DNA of 64,000 nt from Williamsia soli (GCF_017377795.1 NZ_JAFRDR010000004.1:372001-436000); one strand, 5' to 3'. Positions 39,032 to 48,824 are shown, counted from the first letter of the stretch. A program made the numbers and translations. Notes: generated by a model not told the origin, from the sequence alone.

Positions 39032-40648
39032 TCAGTCGATGAACGGGTCTCCGCCACGCTTCTGGAGTTCGCGCAAAGCCTCGTGCTCCTTGTGGTGAGC
39101 CTTGGCTTCGAGCTCCACGTTCTTCTGCTGCTCCTCGGGAGGGTCGGCCAGCATCAGCGAGCCGGTACCGGGGGCACCTGCGGATCCGAGCTTGTTCATT
39201 CGCTTGGGCAGAGCCGCACCCTCGTACGGCAGCGGGATCGGGTGGCCATGGTCGTCGACCGGCCCGAGTGGCTGGTGCAGCTCGATGAACTCACCGTGCG
39301 GCAGGCGCATGATGATGCCCGTTTCGATGCCGTGTTCCAGCACGAACCGGTCACTGCGCTGCAGGGCGAGAGCCCACCGGTAAGCGATGTAGTAGGCGAG
39401 TGGCGGGATGATGATCAACCCGATACGACCCATCCACGTGGTCGCGTTGAGGGATACATGGAACTTCAACGCGATGATGTCGTTCATACACGAGATCGTC
39501 AGGATGATGTAGAACGAGATCGCCATTGCGCCGATACCGGTACGCACCGGTACGTCGCGCGGACGCTGCAACAGGTTGTGGTGCGCCGTGTCGCCGGTCA
39601 GTCGCTTCTCGATGAATGGATAGGCGAAGAGTATTCCGAACACGATGCTCAGGACCACAACCACCCAGAAGATGGCTGGGATCGTGTACGCGTTGCCGAA
39701 GTAGATCTCCCAGGCCGGCATCAGTCGGGCCAGACCGTCTGTCCACATCATGTAGATGTCAGGCTGAGAACCTGCGGACACGTGTGCCGGGTTGTACGGT
39801 CCGAGCACCCAGACCGGGTTGATCTGCAGCACGCCGGCCATGATCGCCAGGATGCCGAAGGTGACCGCGAAGAACGCACCGGACTTGACCGCGAAGACCG
39901 GGAGGATGCGAACACCGACCACGTTCTTCTCCGTGCGGCCCGGGCCGGGGAACTGGGTGTGCTTCTGGTACCAGACCAGCGCCAGGTGGGCACCGATCAG
40001 AGCCAGGATGATTCCTGGGAACAGCAGCACGTGCAGGATGTAGAGCCTCGGGATGATGATGTCGCCGGGGAACTGGCCTCCGAAGAGTGCCCAGTGGATC
40101 CAGGTGCCCACCACGGGGATACCGAGGACGATGCCCGACATGGCGGCGCGGACGCCGGTGCCCGACAGCAGGTCGTCGGGGAGCGAGTATCCGAAGAAGC
40201 CCTCGAACATCGCCAGCACCAGCAGGAAGCAGCCGATGATCCAGTTGGCCTCACGCGGACGCCGGAAGGCGCCGGTGAAGAAGATGCGGGCCATGTGAAT
40301 GATGATCGACGCCGCGAACAGCAGGGCTGCCCAGTGGTGGATCTGGCGGACGAAGAGCCCACCGCGCACCTCGAAGGAGATGTTCAGTGTCGTCTCGTAG
40401 GCCTTTGTCATCATGACGCCGTTGAGCGGTTCGTAGGCACCGTTGTAAGTGACCTCGGACATCGACGGATCGAAGAAGAACGTCAGATAGACGCCCGAGA
40501 TCAGCAAGATCACGAAGCTGTAGAGGGCGATCTCACCGAGGAGGAATGACCAATGGGTCGGGAAGACCTTGTTGATCTGACGGCGCATACCTGCCGCGAG
40601 GTGATACCGAGAATCTACTTCCTCGGCCTGCTGTCCGATCTTGCTCAT
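39032..40648 (-). CDS. qcrB: cytochrome bc1 complex cytochrome b subunit
   Basis: The 538-residue cytochrome b of the menaquinol:cytochrome c oxidoreductase spans the membrane with eight helices and carries two b hemes and both quinol sites. Visible blocks are [20 protein letters not shown] (heme histidines), [32 protein letters not shown], the second histidine pair region [21 protein letters not shown], and the Qo-site region [20 protein letters not shown], the actinobacterial PEWY-loop variant. A long charged cytoplasmic C-terminal tail is typical of the order. QcrB is the target of telacebec (Q203) in mycobacteria. The start overlaps the qcrA stop (ATGA). Confidence 0.98.
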   Translation of the reverse strand: MSKIGQQAEEVDSRYHLAAGMRRQINKVFPTHWSFLLGEIALYSFVILLISGVYLTFFFDPSMSEVTYNGAYEPLNGVMMTKAYETTLNISFEVRGGLFVRQIHHWAALLFAASIIIHMARIFFTGAFRRPREANWIIGCFLLVLAMFEGFFGYSLPDDLLSGTGVRAAMSGIVLGIPVVGTWIHWALFGGQFPGDIIIPRLYILHVLLFPGIILALIGAHLALVWYQKHTQFPGPGRTEKNVVGVRILPVFAVKSGAFFAVTFGILAIMAGVLQINPVWVLGPYNPAHVSAGSQPDIYMMWTDGLARLMPAWEIYFGNAYTIPAIFWVVVVLSIVFGILFAYPFIEKRLTGDTAHHNLLQRPRDVPVRTGIGAMAISFYIILTISCMNDIIALKFHVSLNATTWMGRIGLIIIPPLAYYIAYRWALALQRSDRFVLEHGIETGIIMRLPHGEFIELHQPLGPVDDHGHPIPLPYEGAALPKRMNKLGSAGAPGTGSLMLADPPEEQQKNVELEAKAHHKEHEALRELQKRGGDPFID

Positions 40649-41817
40649 GGTCGATCCTTCCCCTTCCCGCGTTCCCAGAACGCGGGGCCTACGGGTTCGA
40701 TGAAGTCGCCGGCGGCCACCATGAAGCCCTGCTCGTTGACCGTGATCGGCAGCTGCGCGAGCGAGCGTGCAGCTGGGCCGAAGATGGGCTTGCCGTATTC
40801 AAGGGCGTCGAACTGTGACTGGTGGCACGGGCACAAAATACGGTTCGTTTGCTGCTCGAACAGTGAAGTCGGGCAACCGAGGTGCGAGCAGACCTTCGTG
40901 TAGGCGTAGTAATCGCCGTAGTTGAAGCTCTCCTGGCCCTGACGCTTGATCGCTTTGGCAGCGTCGTTGGGGCGAAGGCGGATCAGCATGACGGGGTTGC
41001 TGATATAACGCAGGCCTTCGATCAACTTGTGCCGTGATTCTTCGGTCTCGCCGGTGCCGTCCGAAACCCGCCACGGGAACACGGTCTCCATACCACCGGC
41101 GTCGATGTCCTCGGGACGTACCAGCACGACGGACATCGGATTACCGGTGTCGCGGCGTAGGAAGATGGTCTCGTTCGGGTTCTCCGGGGGGTTGTAGATC
41201 GGTGACCAGCCCGTGTGCCACAGGGGCGAGTTCTTACCCTCGGCCCAGGGGTTCTTGATGATGCCGCCGAGGAGCGCAACCACGCCGGTGACCGCGAAGG
41301 TTCCGAGACCGAAGAGTCCGGCGCCGATGATCATCTTGCGTCGCGGCAGGGTCGAGGTGTTCAACGAATCGCCCAGCTCGGCGACGATCGTCTTCTTGTC
41401 GGTCTCGTTGGAGCCACCGTCGTGACGGTCCTGGACCGAGATCTCCTCGGGGATGAACTTCTTCGTGAACTGCACGGCGCCGATGCCGATTGCGAGAATC
41501 GACAGACCGAAGGTGATGCCGAGCAGCGGGGTGTTCAGGAGGTAGGCCCGGTAGTTGTCGCCTCCGGGCATCACGAACTCCCATTGGTTGAACAGGAAGA
41601 TCACGAAGCAGGCGATGGCCGAGATGCCCGAGAGGGCGAACCAGAAGGCGACGCTGCGCTCAGCGCGCTTCTCGGCCTTGGTACCCGGCTCGGGGAACCG
41701 CTCGCGGCGATGGATGACCTCTACGCCGTCGAGGTTGGTACCGAGTTTGACCAGCTCATCGTTGGTCATCGCATCGAGCTCGTCCTGGGTGGGAGCTGCC
41801 TTTTGTTGATCACTCAT
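40645..41817 (-). CDS. qcrA: cytochrome bc1 complex Rieske iron-sulfur subunit
   Basis: A 390-residue Rieske protein of the actinobacterial type with three N-terminal transmembrane helices ([40 protein letters not shown] and [19 protein letters not shown]) where most bacteria have one. The [2Fe-2S] ligands are in [14 protein letters not shown] and [10 protein letters not shown]. The start at 41817 ([13 protein letters not shown]) overlaps the qcrC stop as ATGA; the longer frame upstream runs through qcrC. It shuttles electrons from quinol at QcrB to the diheme QcrC. The start also overlaps into qcrB at the other end, so the qcrCAB genes are tightly coupled. Confidence 0.97.
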   Translation of the reverse strand: MSDQQKAAPTQDELDAMTNDELVKLGTNLDGVEVIHRRERFPEPGTKAEKRAERSVAFWFALSGISAIACFVIFLFNQWEFVMPGGDNYRAYLLNTPLLGITFGLSILAIGIGAVQFTKKFIPEEISVQDRHDGGSNETDKKTIVAELGDSLNTSTLPRRKMIIGAGLFGLGTFAVTGVVALLGGIIKNPWAEGKNSPLWHTGWSPIYNPPENPNETIFLRRDTGNPMSVVLVRPEDIDAGGMETVFPWRVSDGTGETEESRHKLIEGLRYISNPVMLIRLRPNDAAKAIKRQGQESFNYGDYYAYTKVCSHLGCPTSLFEQQTNRILCPCHQSQFDALEYGKPIFGPAARSLAQLPITVNEQGFMVAAGDFIEPVGPAFWERGKGKDRP

Positions 41818-42737
41818 GTTCGAGATCCCATCCACATCGCGGCGGCGACCACAGCCACTACGCCGATGACCCACATCGCCATGCCCTCGGATACCGGGCC
41901 GAACCCGCCGAGCCCGTATCCACCGGGGTTGCCCGAGGTGGTTGCGTACTTGACATAACCGATTATGTCGCGTTTTTCCTGATCCGTCAGTTGCCGGTCG
42001 GAGAACTTGGGCATGTTCTGCGGGCCGGTCAGCATGGCGGTGTATATCTCTTGCTCGTTCGGGGCGTCCAGCGCGGGGGCGAACTTGCCCGACGAGAGGG
42101 CGCCACCACGACCGGTGAAGTTGTGGCACGAGGCGCAGTTGAGGCGGAACAGTTCGCTACCACGGCCGATGTTGTCGCCGCGCAGCTCGCCCTGCTCGAT
42201 GACGGGATACCCGTCTTTGAAGATCACGTTGCCTTCGGCGTCCTTGGCGTAGACGACCTGGGGTCCGCCACCGACCGACTGGATGTACGCACCGAGCTGG
42301 TCGATCTGAGCCTGCGTGAACTTGGCCGGCTTGCGCACGATCTGCGCCTCGCCGCGAACGGCGGGCATGCGGCCCGACGAGACCTGGAAGTACACGGCTG
42401 CGTCACCGACGCCGACGAGGGACGGACCGCGTTCGGCCACGCCTTCGAGGTTCGCGCCGTGGCACGTGATGCACGACGTCTCGTAGAGCTTCTTGCCGTC
42501 CTGGATGAGTGCCGCGCTGGACTCGCTGTCGGCCTTGGCGACCTGCGGGTCCGGCGTGATTGCACTCGCCAGACCACCTGCGACGACGAGTCCGGCCAAC
42601 AGCAGCAAGATTCCTGATGCGCGACGGCGCAGTTTGCGACGCGACTTGGCTTTCTTCGCGTCTATCCGGCCTGCACCCTCGCTCAGGGTGCCCGGGGCCG
42701 AATCCCCGGGTGAGGTGGGTGGGGGAGATGAACTCAT
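41814..42737 (-). CDS. qcrC: cytochrome bc1 complex diheme cytochrome c subunit
   Basis: A 307-residue membrane-anchored diheme cytochrome c that links the bc1 complex directly to the aa3 oxidase, replacing a soluble cytochrome c. The two heme sites are CITCHG near residue 95 and CASCHN near residue 205, with methionine ligand regions RMPAVRGEA and [10 protein letters not shown]. An N-terminal basic/hydrophobic segment ([20 protein letters not shown]) and a C-terminal helix anchor it. Compared with M. tuberculosis QcrC (about 280 aa) the N-terminus is longer, with a Ser/Pro-rich first 20 residues; a later start is possible. ctaE lies 58 bases upstream. Confidence 0.97.
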   Translation of the reverse strand: MSSSPPPTSPGDSAPGTLSEGAGRIDAKKAKSRRKLRRRASGILLLLAGLVVAGGLASAITPDPQVAKADSESSAALIQDGKKLYETSCITCHGANLEGVAERGPSLVGVGDAAVYFQVSSGRMPAVRGEAQIVRKPAKFTQAQIDQLGAYIQSVGGGPQVVYAKDAEGNVIFKDGYPVIEQGELRGDNIGRGSELFRLNCASCHNFTGRGGALSSGKFAPALDAPNEQEIYTAMLTGPQNMPKFSDRQLTDQEKRDIIGYVKYATTSGNPGGYGLGGFGPVSEGMAMWVIGVVAVVAAAMWMGSRT

Positions 42738-42795
42738 CTGTATCTCTCTGCTTAGCGGACTGACTTTGCCTGGGCTGAAGATCGGTCTCGGCGCG

Positions 42796-43407
42796 TTACC
42801 GGATGAAGTAGATGGTTGCGAACAGTGCGATCCACACGATGTCGACGAAGTGCCAGTAGTACGACACGACGATCGCAGCGGTTGCCTGCGCCGGGGTGAA
42901 CTTGCTGAGCCTCGTACGGATCAGCAGGAACACGAAGGCGACGAGTCCACCGATGACGTGTAGGCCGTGGAAGCCGGTGGTGATGTAGAAGACCGACCCG
43001 TAGGCGCTCGACGAGAGCGTGGTGCCCTCGTGGACCAGGTGGTAGTACTCGTACGCCTGTCCGGCGACGAAGATCGCGCCCATGATCAGGGTGATCGTGT
43101 ACCACCGGCGAAGGCCGAACACATCGCCGCGCTCCGCGGCGAACACACCGAGCTGGCAGGTGACCGAGGACAGGATCAACACCGTTGTCACGGGGATCGC
43201 CAAGGTCAGATTGAGCTCGGTGGGCTCCATCGGCCAGTTGCCGTAGTTTCCGGCCCGCGCGACGAAGTACATCGCGAATAGTCCGGCAAAGAACATCAGC
43301 TCGCTCGAAAGCCACACAATCGTGCCGACGCTGACCATGTTGGGTCGGTTCAGCGAGTGCACGCGCTGGGTGATAGCTGATCCTGTGGGTGCTGCAGCGC
43401 TAGTCAC
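42796..43407 (-). CDS. ctaE: cytochrome c oxidase subunit III
   Basis: A 203-residue, five-helix subunit III of the aa3 oxidase. Typical blocks are [20 protein letters not shown] at the first helix, [39 protein letters not shown] and [18 protein letters not shown], ending with [20 protein letters not shown]. Length agrees with the short actinobacterial form. It is the first gene of the ctaE-qcrC-qcrA-qcrB unit, which is the standard arrangement in Mycobacteriales and reflects the fixed bc1-aa3 supercomplex. Confidence 0.98.
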   Translation of the reverse strand: MTSAAAPTGSAITQRVHSLNRPNMVSVGTIVWLSSELMFFAGLFAMYFVARAGNYGNWPMEPTELNLTLAIPVTTVLILSSVTCQLGVFAAERGDVFGLRRWYTITLIMGAIFVAGQAYEYYHLVHEGTTLSSSAYGSVFYITTGFHGLHVIGGLVAFVFLLIRTRLSKFTPAQATAAIVVSYYWHFVDIVWIALFATIYFIR

Positions 43408-43556
43408 CCCAGAAGTATGACGGTTCGTAGTAACCCCTGACTACTTGGGTCCAGGTTTTTTTTCGGGCGGATACGCAGACCCTGGTAGGGGGCGGCAAAA
43501 CCCCAGGATTCGGCGTGTCCCGGACATGCCAAACCGGCACCTGGGAGGCTGATGGG

Positions 43557-44018
43557 GTGGCACGTGACGTGAACGGGAACCCGATCGAGGCATCGCGGTG
43601 GAAGCAGTGGACCTCGCGACTGGGTGGCAACCGAAAGCCCAACGCGGAGTTGTCCGTCGACGATCCGGAGCTGGTCGTCACTGCGGAGAGTTTTGACGAC
43701 AGTGTCGCCGCGTCGACGACGTTGTCCGATTCGGCATGGCGCGAAGACGAGCAGTCGGTCCTGCGCCATATTTTGGTCGTGCCTCCCGGCGCTGTTCAGA
43801 AGGCCGTCGAGCTGGCGGCGCAGGACCATTATCGACGTGTCCCGGTGCCGGCCCAGGCGTCCAGGGGGATCGATGTCGAGGGTGAGTTGTTCGCGCTTGC
43901 CCGGGTGCAGCTGATCGATGCCCTGCACGTATCGCAGGAACGGTCGCGGATGGCCGGATTGGCGCAGCGGCACGGTGGCACGGTGCTGGCCTGGCAGGTG
44001 TTGCAGCCACCTCGATAG
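43557..44018 (+). CDS. conserved hypothetical protein upstream of trpD
   Basis: A 153-residue soluble protein that I do not recognise. GTG 43557 (VARDVNGNPIEASRWKQW) has a good GGGAGG site nine bases before it and is preferred to an upstream start. The sequence has no signal peptide, membrane segment or cysteines. Residues 60-150 read like a compact alpha/beta domain: QSVLRHILVVPPGAVQKAVELAA, then VPAQASRGIDVEGELFALAR and ending in GTVLAWQVLQPPR. It is divergent from ctaE and ends 10 bases before trpD, so it may be co-transcribed with trpD. It has no counterpart that I recall between Rv2193 and Rv2192c. Confidence 0.75.
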   Translation: MARDVNGNPIEASRWKQWTSRLGGNRKPNAELSVDDPELVVTAESFDDSVAASTTLSDSAWREDEQSVLRHILVVPPGAVQKAVELAAQDHYRRVPVPAQASRGIDVEGELFALARVQLIDALHVSQERSRMAGLAQRHGGTVLAWQVLQPPR

Positions 44019-44028
44019 GCTCTGGGCC

Positions 44029-45081
44029 GTGACCCATTCCGATGCGCAGGCCCGCACGTGGCCATTGATACTCGGTGCCCTCTCCGCCGGCCATGATCTC
44101 GACGTGGCCGATGCGGAGTGGGCGATGAACGAGATCATGTCCGACAGTGCCACCTCGGCCCAGATCGCGGCGTTCGGGGTGGCACTGAAGATCAAGGGTC
44201 CGGTCTCGGCGGAACTGCGTGGTCTGGCGGCGGGGATGCTCAGTCACTCCACCGTCGTACCGACCTCGGTTCCTTGCATCGACATCGTCGGGACGGGCGG
44301 GGACCGGTCCAACACGGTGAACATCTCCACCATGACCGCTGTCGTGGTGGCAGCGGCCGGGGTACCCGTCGTGAAACACGGGAACCGCGCAGCGTCCTCC
44401 AAGAGTGGCGGCGCCGACGTCCTCGAGGCCCTGGGCGTCAAGATCTCCCTGACCGCCGATGGTGTCGCCCGGTGCGTCGAGCAACTCGGTATCGGGTTCT
44501 GCTTCGCTCCGGTCTTTCACCCCGCTTTGCGCTTCACCGCTGCGGCCCGCAAGGAGATCGGTATCCCCACCGTCTTCAACGTCCTCGGGCCGCTCACGAA
44601 CCCGGCTCAGCCGAGTAGCGGGCTGGTCGGATGCGCATTCGCTGATCTCGCGCCGGTCCTCGCGCAGATCTTTGCCGAGCGCGGACATTCGGTGTTGGTG
44701 GTGCGCGGTGATGACGGTCTCGATGAACTGACCACAACCGCGACGTCGACGGTGTGGCAGGTCGCGGGCGGCACAGTACGCAGGCAGGTGGTCGACCCGA
44801 CCACCATCGGGCTGGCCCGCGTCGAACTGTCGGCCCTGCAGGGCGCCGATGCCGAATACAACGCCCGGGTCGCCCACGAGCTGTTCTCCGGGATGACCGG
44901 TCCGGTGCGCGACGCTGTATTGCTGAACGCGGCAGGGGCATTGACTGCCTACCGGCCCCGCCCCGACATCGATCTCCACATACAACTGCGGGAGCAACTG
45001 ACCGTGGCGGCCGCTGCCATCGATTCAGGTGCTGCAACGGCACTGCTGGCCGACTGGGTGCGGCTGAGCAACTCTCTGTAG
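44029..45081 (+). CDS. trpD: anthranilate phosphoribosyltransferase
   Basis: TrpD joins anthranilate to PRPP in the second step of tryptophan synthesis. The 350-residue sequence has the N-terminal helical domain (AEWAMNEIMSDSATSAQIAAF), the PRPP-binding CIDIVGTGGDRSNTVNIST, VVKHGNRAASSKSGGADVLEA, the anthranilate-site HPALRF and FNVLGPLTNPA, and RGDDGLDELTT. GTG 44029 (VTHSDAQARTW) is chosen; the frame upstream overlaps the preceding gene and is not protein-like. It corresponds to Rv2192c. Other trp genes are not nearby. It converges on the AsnC-type gene with four bases between stops. Confidence 0.97.
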   Translation: MTHSDAQARTWPLILGALSAGHDLDVADAEWAMNEIMSDSATSAQIAAFGVALKIKGPVSAELRGLAAGMLSHSTVVPTSVPCIDIVGTGGDRSNTVNISTMTAVVVAAAGVPVVKHGNRAASSKSGGADVLEALGVKISLTADGVARCVEQLGIGFCFAPVFHPALRFTAAARKEIGIPTVFNVLGPLTNPAQPSSGLVGCAFADLAPVLAQIFAERGHSVLVVRGDDGLDELTTTATSTVWQVAGGTVRRQVVDPTTIGLARVELSALQGADAEYNARVAHELFSGMTGPVRDAVLLNAAGALTAYRPRPDIDLHIQLREQLTVAAAAIDSGAATALLADWVRLSNSL

Positions 45082-45085
45082 AGGT

Positions 45086-45361
45086 CTATTCGCCGATCGA
45101 GAAGCCCGCGTCGATGTCGGCGCTCGAATAGCTCTTGAAGGCGATGTGCGTCGCGCTGTGCTTGACGCCGGGCAGCCGGTTGATGCCCGCGGTGACGACG
45201 TCGGCGATGTCGCTGTGTTCGCGGACCCGGATCTTGGCGATGAGGTCGACGTCACCCGCGCACGAGAACACCTCTGTGACCCCGGCGATGTCGGCCACCG
45301 CCTGCGCGGTCTCCGGGATCTGATGAACATCGGTCTGGATCAGGACGATCGCGGTAATCAT
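45086..45361 (-). CDS. Lrp/AsnC-type ligand-binding domain protein (stand-alone RAM)
   Basis: A 91-residue protein consisting only of the effector-binding (RAM) domain of Lrp/AsnC regulators, with no DNA-binding helix-turn-helix. The beta-alpha-beta-beta-alpha-beta pattern reads ITAIVLIQTDVHQIPETAQA, VADIAGVTEVFSCAGDVDLI, AKIRVREHSDIADVVTAGIN and RLPGVKHSATHIAFKSY. Stand-alone RAM proteins bind amino acids and may pair with full regulators. The start overlaps the stop of the DnaQ/GIY-YIG gene by 4 bp, so it is translated after it. A functional tie between them is not obvious. Confidence 0.9.
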   Translation of the reverse strand: MITAIVLIQTDVHQIPETAQAVADIAGVTEVFSCAGDVDLIAKIRVREHSDIADVVTAGINRLPGVKHSATHIAFKSYSSADIDAGFSIGE

Positions 45362-47226
45362 GCGTCCAGACTAGTGCCGCGAGATGCCGGTGTGCGGGGG
45401 CCGGCGGCCCCGCCGCGGTGCGACAGGACGGGCACTGGCACGGGTGCTGGAGAGCTCCTTCGCCCGGGGGAATCGTGTTCCGCGGTCTCCCGCAGGGTTC
45501 GGTGGGCCGAGCCGACCATCTCCCGCCACTGTGTCCAGCGGGCGCCACCATGCAGTGGAAGGCTCAGACCGCTTGTGGCGCAAACGATCCTGACGCCGGG
45601 TGTGGTCAGCCAGCGATAAATCAGCGCCACTTCCTCGTGCGGGGCGCCGTGGAGTGGGCCGGGGTCGGGGATCACGGTCTCGGCGGCAGCCGCGAGCGCG
45701 GCGACAACAGGCATCGGCGGGACCCCGCGCGCTGCGACACCCGCACTGGCCAGGCGGCCGTGGCGGATCACGGCGAGTTCCCAGCCGCCGCTGCCGTCCG
45801 GACCCGCCGCCACCAGTTCGGATATCCGGGCGAGGGCGGCCAGTCGTTGACACCGTTCGAGTTGTCCCACCAACTGGTCGAGTCGGTCACGCAACCGCGC
45901 CGCGTTCTCGAAGAGTTCGGCGTCCGACAACGCCATGAGGCGATCGAGGGCAGCGCGGACGGGGGTATCGGTCCGTCCGGTGAGCAGGCCGGCGGTGATC
46001 TCGGCGCGGGAGGAGTATTGCGGCGCTGACAACGGCGTCGCCGTCGCGCCGTGACATCCGCCGACCAGTCGGCGCCCGTCCGGGCCGACCTCGCACGTGT
46101 GACTACCACCGGCCTTCAGGGCGGTTCGGCAGGTCCGGAGCCCACAGCTCTCGGCGATGAGGTCGGCGACGTCGTAAGCGACCGCCCTCGAACGGAAGGG
46201 ACCCAGAGCGACCGCGGACGCGTTGCGGCTGATCTTGAGCCGGGGGAAGGCCTCGTCGGTGAGGCAGATCCACCACCCGAGGTGGGGGAATTTGGATCGT
46301 CGGTTGTACGGCGGCGCGTGAGCGCCGAGCAGTCGCAGTTCGCGAACGCCCGCCTCGAGTCGGTGTGCGCATTCGACGTGATCGACCCGGGTGGCCAGCG
46401 CGACCATCTCTTTGATGCGCGTACGGCTCTCCGAGCCGGTGAAATAGCTGCGCACCCGTCGTCGCAGATCCACAGCCGTACCCACGTACAGGACCTCGTC
46501 CGAGGGACCTCGGAACATGTAGATACCTGGGCCAGGCGGCAAATGTTCTGCCAGTACTCGTTTGTCACGGGTCTCCTTGGGTACCCCGGGCAAATAATCG
46601 AGGAGATCGCGAAAGGATTCGACGCCCAGATTCCCCACGCGTTCGAACAAGCGGTGCATCACCTCGACGGTGGCGCGGGCGTCGTCAAGGGCTCGATGGG
46701 TCGGCCGCGTCTGGACCCGGAACAGATAGGCCAGCGCGGACAACTTCACAGTGGGTGCTTCGTCCTTGGTCAGTACGCGGCGGGCCAACTTCACGGTGCA
46801 CAGCACCCGACGGAATGGCCAGGGGTGGCCCATGGCGGTGGCAGCGGCTCGAAGGAACCCGGTGTCGAAGCCGGCGTTGTGAGCGACGATGACCGCGTCC
46901 TTGGCGAACTCGAGGAACGCCGGGAGTACCTCTTCGATCGTGGGCGCTTGATAGACCATGGCCTCGGTGATCCCGGTCAGCCGAACGATGTGTGGCGGAA
47001 TCCCGCGCTGCGGGTCCACGAGGGTGGCGAACTCGCCGATCAGCTCACCGCCGCGCACCTTCACCGCTCCTATCTCCGTGATGCGGTCGTGGGCCGAACT
47101 GCCGCCCGTGGTCTCCAGATCAACCACTACGAACGTGATGGACCGCAGCGGCGCGTCGTCCGGGTGGCTCAGCGCGGGATCTTCGAACGAGAGCTGAGTC
47201 CCATTGGCCTCATCGGTAACACTCAC
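45358..47226 (-). CDS. DEDD exonuclease fused to GIY-YIG (UvrC-like) domain
   Basis: A 622-residue fusion in the place of Rv2191. The N-terminal 200 residues are a DnaQ-type 3'-5' exonuclease: FVVVDLETTGGSSAHDRI (ExoI), VAHNAGFDTGFLRAA (ExoII) and THRALDDARATVEV (ExoIII, DEDDh). A GIY-YIG nuclease domain like the UvrC N-terminus follows at about 225-310 (GPGIYMFRGPSDEVLYVGTAVDLRRRV), then a UvrC-like region with RTDTPVRAALDRLMALS. The UvrC endonuclease C-terminal and HhH domains are absent. A DNA-repair role is likely, similar to Cho. GTG 47226 is used because TAGTGT sits 7 bases upstream, fitting a leaderless start; GTG 47295 would give the 645 aa I recall for Rv2191. Confidence 0.9.
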   Translation of the reverse strand: MSVTDEANGTQLSFEDPALSHPDDAPLRSITFVVVDLETTGGSSAHDRITEIGAVKVRGGELIGEFATLVDPQRGIPPHIVRLTGITEAMVYQAPTIEEVLPAFLEFAKDAVIVAHNAGFDTGFLRAAATAMGHPWPFRRVLCTVKLARRVLTKDEAPTVKLSALAYLFRVQTRPTHRALDDARATVEVMHRLFERVGNLGVESFRDLLDYLPGVPKETRDKRVLAEHLPPGPGIYMFRGPSDEVLYVGTAVDLRRRVRSYFTGSESRTRIKEMVALATRVDHVECAHRLEAGVRELRLLGAHAPPYNRRSKFPHLGWWICLTDEAFPRLKISRNASAVALGPFRSRAVAYDVADLIAESCGLRTCRTALKAGGSHTCEVGPDGRRLVGGCHGATATPLSAPQYSSRAEITAGLLTGRTDTPVRAALDRLMALSDAELFENAARLRDRLDQLVGQLERCQRLAALARISELVAAGPDGSGGWELAVIRHGRLASAGVAARGVPPMPVVAALAAAAETVIPDPGPLHGAPHEEVALIYRWLTTPGVRIVCATSGLSLPLHGGARWTQWREMVGSAHRTLRETAEHDSPGRRSSPAPVPVPVLSHRGGAAGPRTPASRGTSLDA

Positions 47227-47380
47227 CCCACGAACACTAGTTCGAAGCTCTGACACATACACGCGCACCGCGCTGTGGGCGGTGATCCGGGCCACGCGTA
47301 CGCCGTCGTGACAGCGACCGAAAAGGGTTGTCGGACGGTGCCGCTAGCGTCCGGGGCAATGGATCAAAAGTTGGCGATCC

Positions 47381-47414
47381 GGCCTCAGGGAAAACCCTGA
47401 GGGCCCCCTAAGAG
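47381..47414 (+). promoter_or_regulatory. two small hairpins in the leader of the 93-residue gene
   Basis: CCTCAGGG (47383-47390) pairs with CCCTGAGG (47395-47402) around AAAA, and CCCCT pairs with AGGGG directly after (about 47405-47416). They lie 30-60 bases before the ATG at 47446. No known riboswitch class was recognised. They could form a structured 5' leader. Confidence 0.35.
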
Positions 47415-47445
47415 GGGTCGGCGACCGAATGAGACGGAGATCACA

Positions 47446-47727
47446 ATGCTTCTGGACTGCAGCACCTGCCCGGGCCGACACATCGCCTGCGACGACTGCA
47501 TGATGACCGTTTTTTTGGGGCCTGTCGGGGTCCCGAGCAGCAAGAACTCCGAAGTTCGCTGTGATGAATTCGTTATTGACGACGCGGCCAACATCGACGC
47601 GGCCATCGCACTGTTCAGTGCGGCCGGCATGTTGTCGAAGGCTGACACACACGATCACGTTCGTCGGATCAACGCAGGTAAGGCCCCATTAGTTCCCGAA
47701 GAAGGGGCTCATTTGTGGGCCATGTGA
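47446..47727 (+). CDS. small conserved hypothetical protein with four N-terminal cysteines
   Basis: A 93-residue soluble protein that I do not recognise by function. The first 20 residues hold four cysteines, LDCSTCPGRHIACDDCM, arranged C-x2-C-x7-C-x2-C, a spacing suited to zinc or an Fe-S cluster. A middle segment DEFVIDDAANIDAAIALFSA looks helical, and the C-terminal part is RINAGKAPLVPEEGAHLW. GGAG lies about eight bases before the ATG. It is divergent from the DnaQ/GIY-YIG gene and upstream of the c-di-AMP riboswitch and NlpC gene. Base use is like its neighbours, so there is no sign of recent transfer. Confidence 0.72.
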   Translation: MLLDCSTCPGRHIACDDCMMTVFLGPVGVPSSKNSEVRCDEFVIDDAANIDAAIALFSAAGMLSKADTHDHVRRINAGKAPLVPEEGAHLWAM

Positions 47728-47837
47728 GGCGACACGCCGCAGGCTCCTCTGTCGTCCCCCTAGTGGACACGGGCCACCACCGTTTCGTAACCTTCCTGAG
47801 ACCTTACGAAAGCGTCCCCTCCAACCGGAGAGGATCG

Positions 47838-48008
47838 TGAGGTCGCCGCTCAATCACCTACCAAGGTGAGCCGGGGAACCACTGATGTCGACCACAAGTC
47901 ACATCCGGGGTGAATCCCACCGGACCCTGAGGCCGAAAGGATCTCGGGGTTCAACGGGTAGGGCCATCTTCCGGCCCGAATCCGACAGCTAACCCGGTCG
48001 GCGGACAG
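47838..48008 (+). ncRNA. c-di-AMP riboswitch (ydaO/yuaA class)
   Basis: The conserved blocks of the ydaO element occur in order: GAGCCGGGGAACCA near 47870, CCGGGGTGAATCCC near 47907, and CCCGAATCCGACAGCTAACC near 47975-47994. Closing P1 is CGCCG (47844-47848) with CGGCG (47999-48003). It is followed by AAGGAG and the GTG of the NlpC/P60 gene. These elements usually turn expression off when c-di-AMP is high, and in actinobacteria they often precede cell-wall hydrolases. Confidence 0.92.
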
Positions 48009-48033
48009 GGAAGAAACAAGGAGACCTCGCTTC

Positions 48034-48612
48034 GTGGCGAAACATCGTTTGCAACAGCCGAACCGCGGCATGAAAAGTGCCCGTGGCGCATTGATCGCCG
48101 GTTCCATCACGCTCGGCGCAATGGGGATGGCAGCTGCACCGGCCATGGCCGCACCGATCACCGTCCCAGGCGTCGGAACATTCGACATCCCGGGCGTGAC
48201 CGAGGGTCAGATCCCGAATGAACTCAAGCCCCAGAACATCCTGCCGCAGGCCGCTGCTCCGCAGGCGAAGCCCGTCGGCCAGATCGCTGCCGACGCCGCC
48301 GTGAGCAAGATCGGTTCGCCGTACGTCTACGGCGCCGCAGGCCCGGATGCCTTCGACTGCTCCGGCCTCGTCTACTGGTCGCATCAGCAGGCCGGACAGA
48401 ACATCCCGCGTGACAGCTACGGCCAGCTCGGTGGCGGCACCAGCGTGAGCGCTGCCGACGCACAGCCCGGCGACGTCGTCATCTACAACGGTGGCGGACA
48501 CGCCGGCATCTACATCGGCGGCGGCCAGGTCGTGCATTCCTCGACCGAGGGTGTGCCCGTGGCGAAGATGGGTCTCAACGACCAGTCGGTCCTCGACATT
48601 CGTCGCTACTGA
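48034..48612 (+). CDS. secreted NlpC/P60 endopeptidase under c-di-AMP riboswitch
   Basis: A 192-residue exported peptidoglycan hydrolase. The signal peptide (ARGALIAGSITLGAMGMAAA) has a likely cleavage after AMA. A proline-rich spacer follows, then the NlpC/P60 domain with the catalytic cysteine in DAFDCSGLVYWSH, the histidine in GGHAGIYIGGG and a third polar residue in QVVHSST. The domain cuts D-glutamyl to diaminopimelate links in stem peptides. There is no coiled-coil or SH3 region, unlike the next gene. The GTG start has AAGGAG ten bases before it, just after the riboswitch, so c-di-AMP should control this gene. A terminator follows. Confidence 0.95.
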   Translation: MAKHRLQQPNRGMKSARGALIAGSITLGAMGMAAAPAMAAPITVPGVGTFDIPGVTEGQIPNELKPQNILPQAAAPQAKPVGQIAADAAVSKIGSPYVYGAAGPDAFDCSGLVYWSHQQAGQNIPRDSYGQLGGGTSVSAADAQPGDVVIYNGGGHAGIYIGGGQVVHSSTEGVPVAKMGLNDQSVLDIRRY

Positions 48613-48631
48613 GCGACAACAATTGAACACG

Positions 48632-48677
48632 GCCACTTGGGCGGGATCGCTGATCACAGCGGACCCGCCCAAGTGGC
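48632..48677 (+). terminator. terminator hairpin after the first NlpC/P60 gene
   Basis: Perfect 14-bp arms GCCACTTGGGCGGG (48632-48645) and CCCGCCCAAGTGGC (48664-48677) enclose a loop with a further CGCTG/CAGCG stem. TTCC follows, with no long U-tract. It separates the riboswitch-controlled gene from the second hydrolase. Confidence 0.8.
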
Positions 48678-48824
48678 TTCCGGGCCGGGTCCTCGAGCGG
48701 GGGCGCGCCGATAGCGACGTCGCCGCCGCGGAGGGCTGTGTAGCCTGGCCGGGTTGGGGTGGGTGCTGAATTGTCACGGCCCGCGCGAGCGGGCCCGCTG
48801 CAGGTATTGAGGAGTTACATCGTC

